Shown here: positions 57,492 to 64,000 of the stretch, one piece after another
Numbering within the stretch: the first letter of the stretch is position 1
Layout of the letters: the number at the start of each line of letters is the position of its first letter
NCBI RefSeq assembly: GCF_007993935.1
Contig: NZ_VITY01000003.1
Coordinates: 248,001 to 312,000, forward strand
DNA length: 64,000 bases
Reading direction: 5' to 3'
Source of the DNA: Bradyrhizobium macuxiense
GTDB taxonomy: Bacteria > Pseudomonadota > Alphaproteobacteria > Rhizobiales > Xanthobacteraceae
Translations under genes and position numbers: made by a program
Notes under the pieces: generated by a model
What the model was told of the DNA's origin: nothing
What the model saw: only the letters and a program-made list of their open reading frames with translations
Database searches by the model: none

Positions 57492-58688
57492 CTATGCCGC
57501 CCGCGGATTATACGCGTACATGAAGTCCATGCCCTTGGACGACACCGGCAGCAGCAGCTTCAGCATGTGATCGCGCAGCCAGGCGCCGGTCGCGCTGAAC
57601 TCGCGCTTGCTGTTGCCGTTGCGGCGGGCGATCGCGACGATCTTCTCGGCGCGCGGGCGCCGCTCGTGCTCGAAGGCCTGGAATGTCAGGCCGAGCTCCT
57701 GGCCGTCGCGCATCAGGATGCCGAGCCGCAGCGCGTCTTCCAGCGCGAGCGATGCGCCCTGGCCGGCATGTGGGCTGGTCGCGTGCGCGGCATCGCCGAT
57801 CAGCAGCGTCCGCTTGCGCGACCAGGTCGGCAGCGTCGCGACGTCGAGCGTGTCGGTGACCACGATGTTGTCGGCGGCCTCGATGATGTCGGGGATCGGC
57901 GCGTGCCAGCCGGCGTGGAATTCGCGCAGATGCTGTCTGATGGCGTCCTGGCTTTGCAGGCGATACGCCGCCGCGGTCATGCCGTGCGACGGCTGCGTGC
58001 TCCACCACATCCCGCCGGTGTTCGGATCGGGGCTGCACAGGCCGTAGCCGAAGAACCCGCTTTGCCCGAACGTGGTCTCCACCTTCTGGCCGATCGAGAG
58101 GCGCTCGAACATGGCGCGTGGCACGAATCCGCCGAAACCGATCAGCCCGGTGTCGAACGGCGTCGGGCCGTCAGGGATGACGTGACGCCGCACCGCCGAG
58201 TGCACGCCGTCGGCGCCGATCACGAAATCGCCCTCGGCGGTGGTGCCGTCGTTGAAATAGGCGATGACCGGCTGGTCGCCGCGATCTTCGATCTTCACCA
58301 GCTTCTTCTCGAAGAACACCGAGACGTTGGAGCCCCACGCCTTGTCGATCAGCGTCTCGTTCAACGTCGCGCGGCACATGTTCACCGCGGGCTGGCCGAA
58401 GCGCTGCTGCATGTTCTGGTTGAGCGAGCCGAGCTTCTTGCCGCTCTGCGAATAGAAGTCGAACGATTCCGCGATCGAGCCGTTGCGGATCAGTTCGTCG
58501 GCGAGGCCGAGCTCCGCCAGCACATGCATGCCGTTGGGCGCGATCTGCAGGCCGCCGCCGATCCCGATGGAATAGGGCCAGGCTTCATAGAGTTCGGCCT
58601 CGATGCCGGCGCGGGTCAGGAACATCGCGGTCACCGGACCTGCGATGCCGGCGCCAATGATCAGAGCTTTACGGGGACGTTTCGTCAT
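57492..58688 (-). CDS. FAD-dependent monooxygenase
   Basis: Class A flavoprotein hydroxylase, 398 residues. FAD motif IIGAGIAGPVTAMFLTRAG near the start, the DG motif FVIGADGVHSAVRR, and LLIGDAAHATSPHAGQGAS near residue 290. Soluble. ATG at 58688 is chosen because GGAG lies inside the longer reading from ATG 58700, six bases upstream. Divergent from a MarR gene with a perfect palindrome between, so it is probably the repressed target. Substrate likely an aromatic or similar compound. Confidence 0.9.
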   Translation of the reverse strand: MTKRPRKALIIGAGIAGPVTAMFLTRAGIEAELYEAWPYSIGIGGGLQIAPNGMHVLAELGLADELIRNGSIAESFDFYSQSGKKLGSLNQNMQQRFGQPAVNMCRATLNETLIDKAWGSNVSVFFEKKLVKIEDRGDQPVIAYFNDGTTAEGDFVIGADGVHSAVRRHVIPDGPTPFDTGLIGFGGFVPRAMFERLSIGQKVETTFGQSGFFGYGLCSPDPNTGGMWWSTQPSHGMTAAAYRLQSQDAIRQHLREFHAGWHAPIPDIIEAADNIVVTDTLDVATLPTWSRKRTLLIGDAAHATSPHAGQGASLALEDALRLGILMRDGQELGLTFQAFEHERRPRAEKIVAIARRNGNSKREFSATGAWLRDHMLKLLLPVSSKGMDFMYAYNPRAA

Positions 58689-58735
58689 GCCTTGCTCCAT
58701 GCATCCGTGTGGGCTACGAAAGGTTAGTTGCTAAT

Positions 58736-58754
58736 TATCTTAGCATATAAGATA
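58736..58754. promoter_or_regulatory. Perfect palindromic operator between the FAD monooxygenase and MarR genes
   Basis: TATCTTA and TAAGATA, 7-base perfect arms around GCATA. A second TAAGATA half-site follows near 58764. The site lies between divergent starts at 58688 and 58782 in AT-rich DNA, as expected for a MarR-type autorepressor. Confidence 0.6.
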
Positions 58755-58781
58755 TTAGGCGAGTAAGATATAGGAGTAGCT

Positions 58782-59306
58782 TTGTCAAGTGCGAAGTCGC
58801 GCGAAGCGCTGATGCAGGAACTCGAGGAGGCGATGCGCCGGTCATCCGCGCAGGGTGTGATGTACGGCCAAGCAGTTGCGGAAGTTGCCGGAATCGCCAA
58901 TTCCGACATGGAATGCATGGACATCCTGCTGCTCGAGGGGCGGGTGACCGCCGGCCGCCTTGCCGAGGTGACCGGGCTGACCACGGGCGCCATCACGGGC
59001 GTGGTGGATCGGATGGAGAAGGCGGGATATGTGCGCCGCGAGCGGGACGAGAGCGACCGCCGCAAGGTCTTCATCTCGGTGATCGAGGAAAAGGCCGCCG
59101 AGATCGGCAAATTCTACGTGCCGATGCAGGAGGCGATGCTCAAGGTCTGGAGCGGCTACACCGAAGACGAGTTGCGGCTGCTGCTGCGCTTCGCCAATGA
59201 CGGCTACAAGGGGGTGCTGGAGGCGACCGCCGCGCTGAAGAGCGTGATCGACACGCCGCCCGAGCAGCGCGCCCAGCTCAAGATGCCGCCGAAGCCTCGT
59301 CGCTGA
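58782..59306 (+). CDS. MarR-family regulator
   Basis: A 174-residue regulator with a central winged helix (residues about 50-110, TAGRLAEVTGLTTGAITGVV recognition region; RRERDESDRRKVFISV wing). The start is TTG at 58782, with GGAG seven bases upstream. Divergent from the FAD monooxygenase, which it probably represses until an aromatic or phenolic inducer binds (inferred). Its 3' end overlaps the convergent ligase-like gene by 29 bases. Confidence 0.9.
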   Translation: MSSAKSREALMQELEEAMRRSSAQGVMYGQAVAEVAGIANSDMECMDILLLEGRVTAGRLAEVTGLTTGAITGVVDRMEKAGYVRRERDESDRRKVFISVIEEKAAEIGKFYVPMQEAMLKVWSGYTEDELRLLLRFANDGYKGVLEATAALKSVIDTPPEQRAQLKMPPKPRR

Positions 59307-60546
59307 CCCCGAGCGATGTCGCGCGGTGGCGCTCGGCCGCCGCGTACATGCCCCACATCGTGCCCAGCATCATCCAGAAATGCCGCCAATGGTCGGTATC
59401 GATGATGAAGCTCTCGCCGGCGATGCCGAGGAAGGCCGAGAAGATCGCCAGATAGTCGCGCTGCCACGGCACCCGCATGTAGATGTAGCGGAATCCGATG
59501 ATCGCGCTGACGAACACCAGCGCCGGATAGCAGATGCCCGAGATCCAGCCGCCCGACATAAAGGCGTTGAGGAAGGAGTTGTGGGTGTCCTCGGGGAAAT
59601 AGGTATGGAACTGGAGCGGGCCGATGCCGAACGGCAATTCCAGTGCCATCTGGGCGCCGAGGATGTGGCGGCCGAACCGGCCGAAGCGGCCTTCATCGTA
59701 GCTCTGGTCGAAGCTCGCGCGCTGCTTGAACATGTCGGCGACCGTGCCGATCGACAGCAGCACCGCGATCAGCGCAACGGCCAGGATCGCGGCGATCAAG
59801 GTCATCACGATGATGCGCGAACGCTGCGCCTGCGAGCGGCTGGTGAACACCATCAGCGCCAGCATGAACGCCGCGGTGATCACGAAGCCGCCCCAGGCGG
59901 CGCGGGAGAACGACAGCAGGATCGCCAGCGAGATGATGCCGAAGGCGATGGCGTTGCGGAACGCCTTGCCGAAGCGGTCGGAGACCACGCTTTGCAGCGT
60001 GAACAGCGCGGGCAGGATCAGGAACGCGCCGAGCACGTTCGGATCCTTGAAGGTGCCGCGGGCCCGATCATACAGCGTCAGCAGGTCGTAGCCGCCGGGC
60101 ACCAGATGGAAGTAGCCGGCGATGCCGGCGAGCGAGGCGATCATCGCACCGACGATAAGCCCGCGGCGCAGCATGTTGAGCCGCGCCTCGGTGTCCTCCG
60201 ACATCACCATCGCGAAGAAGACGACGGTGACGGCCATGTACCAGGAGGTGAGGACCCAGTTCACCACCTCCGGCTTGTCGAGGAACGGCACCGCGCCGAC
60301 GCTGTAGCCGACATTGAGCACGATCAGCGCGAACAGCAGCGGCATGAACACAAGCTGCATGCGCAGGCCCGTGGCGAAGAACAACACGCAGGCGGTCAAG
60401 GTGACGAGCTCATACGGGCTCGGCTCGATGAACACGATGGCGATCGACGCACCGGCCAGCCATACCAGCGCCCGCTGCAGCGCCAGCACGCCCGGCGGCG
60501 CCGATGTCAGCGATTGGGACGTCCCGGCTGTCGCCGCATAGGCCAT
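59278..60546 (-). CDS. O-antigen ligase/polymerase-like membrane protein
   Basis: A 422-residue inner-membrane protein with about ten or eleven helices. The large loop and motif FGIGPLQFHTYFPEDTHNSF, with a catalytic-type His, is typical of the O-antigen ligase (Wzy/WaaL-like) family acting on lipid-linked polysaccharide in the periplasm. ATG at 60546 is chosen since the upstream open frame is inside palindromic repeat family A. Part of the polysaccharide cluster 59278-64000; which polymer is made is unknown. Confidence 0.85.
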   Translation of the reverse strand: MAYAATAGTSQSLTSAPPGVLALQRALVWLAGASIAIVFIEPSPYELVTLTACVLFFATGLRMQLVFMPLLFALIVLNVGYSVGAVPFLDKPEVVNWVLTSWYMAVTVVFFAMVMSEDTEARLNMLRRGLIVGAMIASLAGIAGYFHLVPGGYDLLTLYDRARGTFKDPNVLGAFLILPALFTLQSVVSDRFGKAFRNAIAFGIISLAILLSFSRAAWGGFVITAAFMLALMVFTSRSQAQRSRIIVMTLIAAILAVALIAVLLSIGTVADMFKQRASFDQSYDEGRFGRFGRHILGAQMALELPFGIGPLQFHTYFPEDTHNSFLNAFMSGGWISGICYPALVFVSAIIGFRYIYMRVPWQRDYLAIFSAFLGIAGESFIIDTDHWRHFWMMLGTMWGMYAAAERHRATSLGVSDEASAAS

Positions 60547-60591
60547 CGGATACTCACGCAACTCGGTACAAACACTGGCTCCGTCCTTCTC

Positions 60592-60675
60592 CGTCATTGC
60601 GAGAAGCGAAGCGACGAAGCAATCCATCTATCCCCGAGCTGCAGCGTGGATTGCTTCGCTGCGCTCGCAATGACG
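60592..60675. repeat. Palindromic repeat family A, copy 5
   Basis: Same arms as copy 1 (CGTCATTGCGAGAAGCG and CGCTCGCAATGACG). It lies between two polysaccharide genes. Confidence 0.87.
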
Positions 60676-60697
60676 CGCGGTCCGATTCTCGCCAATC

Positions 60698-62242
60698 TCA
60701 GTACGCGTTCTCGTTCTTTGTAATCAGCGAGAACGGGGTCTTGAGCAGGATGTAGAGGTCGAACAGCACCGACCAGTTCTCGATGTAATAGAGGTCGTAT
60801 TCGACGCGCTTCTGGATCTTCTCGTCGGTGTCGACCTCGCCGCGCCAGCCGTTGATCTGCGCCCAGCCGGTGATGCCGGGCTTGACGCGGTGGCGCGCGA
60901 AGTAGCCGTCGACGGCTTCGTCGAACAGGCGGTTCTCCAGCTTGCTCTGCACGGCGTGCGGGCGCGGGCCGACCAGCGAGAGATTGCCCTTCAGTACGAC
61001 ATTGAACAGCTGCGGCAATTCGTCGAGCGAGGTCTTGCGGATGAAGCGGCCGACGCGGGTGACGCGCGGATCGTTCTTGGTCACGACCTTGGAGGCGGTC
61101 GGATCGGCCTGATGGTGGTAGAGCGAGCGGAACTTGTAGACGTCGATCCGCTCATTGTTGAAGCCGAAGCGCTTCTGGCGGAACAGCACCGGGCCGGGGC
61201 TGTCGAGCTTCACCGCGACTGCCACCAGTCCCAGCACCGGGAGCGCCGCAAGCAGCGCGAGGCCGCCGACCACGCGGTCGAACAGCCATTTCAGCACCAG
61301 ATCCCAGTCGGTGATCGGCGCCTCGAACACGTCAAGCGTCGGCACCTTGCCGACATAGGAATAGGAGCGGGGCCGGAAACGCAGCTTGTTGGTATGGGCC
61401 GACAGGCGGATGTCGACCGGCAGCACCCAGAGCTTCTTCAGCATTTCCAGGATGCGGGTCTCGGCCGAGATCGGCAGCGCGAACAGCACGAGGTCGACGC
61501 GGGTGCGGCGGGCGAACTCGACGATGTCGTCGACCTTGCCGAGTTTCGGCGAGCCGGCGCAGGTCTCCATCGCGCGAGCGTCATTGCGGTCGTCGAACAC
61601 GCCGAGCACGTGGATGTCGGTGTCGTCGTCGGCGTTCAGCGCCTCGATCAGCTTCTCGCCGTTCTGGTCGGCGCCGACGATGATGGTACGGCGGTCGAGC
61701 CGGCCGTCATGTGCCCAGGCCCGCACCATCGAGCGCAGCGCCAGCCGTTCGGCGATCAGGACCGCAAGGCCGACGCAGAAGAACGACGACAGCCAGACCC
61801 GCGACACCTCGCCGCCGAGCTTGACCAGGAAGGAGATGCCGATGAACAGCAGGAACACGAAGGCCCATGACGAGATCATCCGCGTCATCTGGCGAAGCTG
61901 GCCGCGGAAGATCTGCACCTGGTAGATGTCGGCGGACTGAAAGCAGACCACGGCTGCTGCAGACATGCCGAGGATCGATGCGATGTATCCCCAATGGATG
62001 CCGCCGCCGGCGAGCGGCCTGACATAAGCCAAATAGAGCCCGACGCCGACCAGGCTGAGCAGCACGAAATCGGCGAGGCGAACCACGCCGGCGATCACGA
62101 CCGGCGAGTAGGCGCCGCGAACCTTCTGATTGGTGACGGCGAGCGCGGCCGGCGACAGGCGGCGGCGGCGTTCGACCTGCGGCTGAGCGGCCGTCGCAGA
62201 CGTAGCCGCATCCAGCATCGAGCGTGCGTTAAACGGTTCCAC
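60698..62242 (-). CDS. Undecaprenyl-phosphate sugar phosphotransferase (ExoY/WcaJ type)
   Basis: Starts repeat-unit assembly by moving a sugar phosphate (often glucose-1-P or galactose-1-P) to undecaprenyl phosphate. About 514 residues. Four or five N-terminal membrane helices and a CoA-binding-like region are followed by the C-terminal bacterial sugar-transferase domain: [15 protein letters not shown], then [28 protein letters not shown] and GPRPHAV. The start is uncertain: GTG at 62242 (VEPFNARSM) or ATG at 62218. It belongs to the polysaccharide cluster. Confidence 0.9.
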   Translation of the reverse strand: MEPFNARSMLDAATSATAAQPQVERRRRLSPAALAVTNQKVRGAYSPVVIAGVVRLADFVLLSLVGVGLYLAYVRPLAGGGIHWGYIASILGMSAAAVVCFQSADIYQVQIFRGQLRQMTRMISSWAFVFLLFIGISFLVKLGGEVSRVWLSSFFCVGLAVLIAERLALRSMVRAWAHDGRLDRRTIIVGADQNGEKLIEALNADDDTDIHVLGVFDDRNDARAMETCAGSPKLGKVDDIVEFARRTRVDLVLFALPISAETRILEMLKKLWVLPVDIRLSAHTNKLRFRPRSYSYVGKVPTLDVFEAPITDWDLVLKWLFDRVVGGLALLAALPVLGLVAVAVKLDSPGPVLFRQKRFGFNNERIDVYKFRSLYHHQADPTASKVVTKNDPRVTRVGRFIRKTSLDELPQLFNVVLKGNLSLVGPRPHAVQSKLENRLFDEAVDGYFARHRVKPGITGWAQINGWRGEVDTDEKIQKRVEYDLYYIENWSVLFDLYILLKTPFSLITKNENAY

Positions 62243-62357
62243 GAGTCCACGTCCATTCCTGCGCCTGCAGATGGGCATCCGCGCGCAGCAGCGAAATTCC
62301 CCCGGACGTGACTTAAGGGGACAAATCGGAAGAAACGGTTACGTGTGCAAGAAATGG

Positions 62358-63497
62358 TTAACGTTTGGCAAATGCATCGCGATAGCCGGCCAGCACGCCC
62401 TCGACCATCGCGCTCTGCGAGAAATGTTCGGAAATCCGCTCGCGCAGTTTTTGCGCGCGCGTCGCGGTCGCGGCGGGATTGTCGAGCGCCGCCTTGATTG
62501 CATCAGCCATCGCAGCGGCATTGCTGGGCGCGAACAGGGCGTCGGTGTGGGTATCGAAGATCTCCGGGATGCCGCCGACATTGGCGGCGATCATCGGAAT
62601 TCCCGCTGCACCCGCCTCGATCACCACATAGGGCATCGAATCGCCGCGCGAGGGAACCACCAGCAGGCTGCCCTTGGAGAAACCGAAGCGCGCCTTGACG
62701 TGGCCGATGAAGCGAACGGCATCGGCGAGCGACAGCCGCTTCACCTGCTCCTTGAGCCGCTCGAACTCCTCGCCATCGCCGCCGAGCGTCAGCGTCACCG
62801 GCTTGCCGTCGGCGCGCAACTTGGCGACCGCGTCGATCAGGAGGTCGGCACCCTTGATGCGGCGGAATTCGCCGACATAGGCGACGTCAGTGGCGTCATC
62901 GGCCTTGGCAACCGGTTCGAATTCCTCGGAGGTGACGCCGTTGAAGACGCAGCGGACGAGGCCTGAGGGCGTGCCGACGGTGCGCTGATAGGTGTCGCGC
63001 GCGAATGCGCTCTCGAACAGGAACAGGTCGGTGCTGTTCATCAGCGTGCGCTCGAGCTGGCTGTAGAAGCGGCCCTTCCAGGTGTCGAGCGGGTAGTGCA
63101 GCGAGCCGCCATGCGGCGTGTAGACCCGGATCACCTTGTTGGAGCGCCGGCGCAGGCGGACATAGGCGCCGGCCTTGGCGCCATGGCCGTGCACGACATC
63201 GGGTTTCAGCTTGCGGATCAAGCCGACGATATGTGCCCAGACCATGAAGTCGGCGAAGCGCGGTTCGCGGCGGATCGCGACCCGGTGGACGCCGAGCTTG
63301 AGACGCGGCTCGATCTCGGCGAGCACCGCGTCGGCACGCGTGCCGCCGGTCAGGCTGTCGGCGACGATTCCGACATGGTGGCCGCGCTCGATCTGGCCGT
63401 TGGCGACGTCGAGGATGTGACGGATGATGCCGCCGACCGGGGCACGGACGACATGCAGGATGCGGAGCGGCTGGTCCTGATTGTGATCCTGCGCCAT
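62358..63497 (-). CDS. Glycosyltransferase family 4 protein
   Basis: A 379-residue GT-B fold glycosyltransferase, probably adding a sugar to the lipid-linked repeat unit on the cytosolic face. N-terminal acceptor part (VRAPVGGIIRHILDVANG) and C-terminal donor part (VAYVGEFRRIKGADLLIDAV). The donor motif reads SRGDSMPYVVIEAGA, with Asp in place of the first Glu of the usual EX7E. It is 3 bases from the Wza-type gene, so co-transcribed. Confidence 0.9.
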   Translation of the reverse strand: MAQDHNQDQPLRILHVVRAPVGGIIRHILDVANGQIERGHHVGIVADSLTGGTRADAVLAEIEPRLKLGVHRVAIRREPRFADFMVWAHIVGLIRKLKPDVVHGHGAKAGAYVRLRRRSNKVIRVYTPHGGSLHYPLDTWKGRFYSQLERTLMNSTDLFLFESAFARDTYQRTVGTPSGLVRCVFNGVTSEEFEPVAKADDATDVAYVGEFRRIKGADLLIDAVAKLRADGKPVTLTLGGDGEEFERLKEQVKRLSLADAVRFIGHVKARFGFSKGSLLVVPSRGDSMPYVVIEAGAAGIPMIAANVGGIPEIFDTHTDALFAPSNAAAMADAIKAALDNPAATATRAQKLRERISEHFSQSAMVEGVLAGYRDAFAKR

Positions 63498-63500
63498 CGA

Positions 63501-64000
63501 TCAGAACCAGCGTTCGCCGACGAACACGGTGTCACCGGGGCCGATCGGCGTGCCCAGGGGGGCGACGAAGCGGCCGGCGCCCGATGCATCGGTGTGGGTG
63601 AGGGTGACCTCGTCGCGCCGGGCGCGCGGCGAGAAGCCGCCGGCGATCGCCACCGCGCTTTCGACCGTCATGTTGGGCACATAGGGATATTGGCCCGGAG
63701 CCTGGACTTCACCGAGGATGAAGAACGGCCGGTAGGATTCGATTTCGACCGCCACCGACGGCTCGCGGATGAAGCCGTTGCGCAGCCGTGCGGTGATCTC
63801 GCCGGCAAGCCCGGCGGGCGTGCGGCCGCGCGCCGGCACCGAGCCGATCAGCGGCATCGTGATGGCGCCGGCTGCATCGATCGCATAGGAGTTGGTCAGG
63901 CCTTCCTGGCCATAGACCACGACGCGGAGCTTGTCGCCGGGGCCGAGATTATAGGCCTCGCGCGTCGGCGCAGGCTCGGCATAGGCGACCGGCCCGGCAA
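63501..64000 (-). CDS. Polysaccharide export outer-membrane protein (Wza-like), 5' end cut by window edge
   Basis: The frame is open to the window end and its visible start region (YNLGPGDKLRVVVYGQEG) is the PES export domain; about 165 residues are visible. An SLBB-type ligand domain follows (FILGEVQAPGQYPYVPNMTV). Wza-type proteins form the outer-membrane channel for exo- or capsular polysaccharide. Its true start lies beyond base 64000. It heads the visible part of the cluster. Confidence 0.9.
   Translation of the reverse strand, partial: AGPVAYAEPAPTREAYNLGPGDKLRVVVYGQEGLTNSYAIDAAGAITMPLIGSVPARGRTPAGLAGEITARLRNGFIREPSVAVEIESYRPFFILGEVQAPGQYPYVPNMTVESAVAIAGGFSPRARRDEVTLTHTDASGAGRFVAPLGTPIGPGDTVFVGERWF

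Overview
The window is GC-rich chromosomal DNA from an alphaproteobacterium of the Bradyrhizobium/Rhodopseudomonas group (Hyphomicrobiales). Supporting signs are a magnesium-type HemB, an LdtR-type MarR regulator, a GcrA-family protein, a porin_2-type porin, several tripartite-tricarboxylate (Bug) receptors, and dispersed palindromic repeats of the kind common in Bradyrhizobium. It is mostly core genome with small accessory patches. There is no rRNA operon, no CRISPR array, no intact insertion sequence and no prophage. One tRNA gene, tRNA-Pro(GGG), was found.

Layout. 1-9 kb: end of parC, a His-rich CDF metal exporter, an exported lactonase-like hydrolase, an XRE regulator divergent from a DMT transporter, a class III nucleotide cyclase and an MFS transporter. 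9-12 kb: a Tat-exported amidase and a LuxR-type regulator. 11.8-15.3 kb: a compact three-gene envelope operon of a PspA-like protein with an unexpected N-terminal domain, a YqiJ/NfeD-like membrane protein and a flotillin. It is divergent from the Nramp transporter mntH. 16.8-22 kb: bpt, RDD protein, GFA-like protein, hemB, DUF6163 protein and ldtR. 22-23.7 kb: an islet of very small genes including one broken by an amber codon. 24-30 kb: a tctCBA operon, a small secreted protein and a TonB-dependent siderophore receptor.

30.5-36.4 kb is a housekeeping run: glyA, nrdR, ribD, ribE, ribH, nusB, thiL. It links one-carbon metabolism, ribonucleotide reductase control, riboflavin and thiamine-PP synthesis. 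36.6-48 kb: hppA, an orphan Bug receptor, bamE, a cytochrome bc1 assembly chaperone, a YceD-like protein, plsX-fabH-ihfA-merR (lipid synthesis plus regulators), tRNA-Pro, a MarR regulator and a large porin followed by a candidate small RNA. 48.6-59 kb is a catabolic and accessory stretch: SDR, GcrA-like protein, acyl-CoA ligase, acetamidase/formamidase, YdcF, DUF169, saccharopine-dehydrogenase-like protein, and an FAD monooxygenase divergent from a MarR regulator across a perfect palindrome. 59.3-64 kb is the edge of a polysaccharide cluster, all on the minus strand: O-antigen-ligase-like protein, sugar-phosphate transferase, glycosyltransferase and Wza-type export protein.

The most unusual item is the protein at 14207-15337. 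Its first ~155 residues match, by eye, the N-terminal (pre-RuvC) part of IS605-family TnpB proteins, and are followed in frame by a PspA-like coiled coil. A strong ribosome binding site lies just before an internal ATG where the PspA part begins, so two products from one frame are possible. The gene heads a tight operon with the YqiJ-like and flotillin genes, suggesting a membrane-stress system that has captured a transposon-derived domain. All similarity statements rest on reading the sequences from memory of the families; no search was run.
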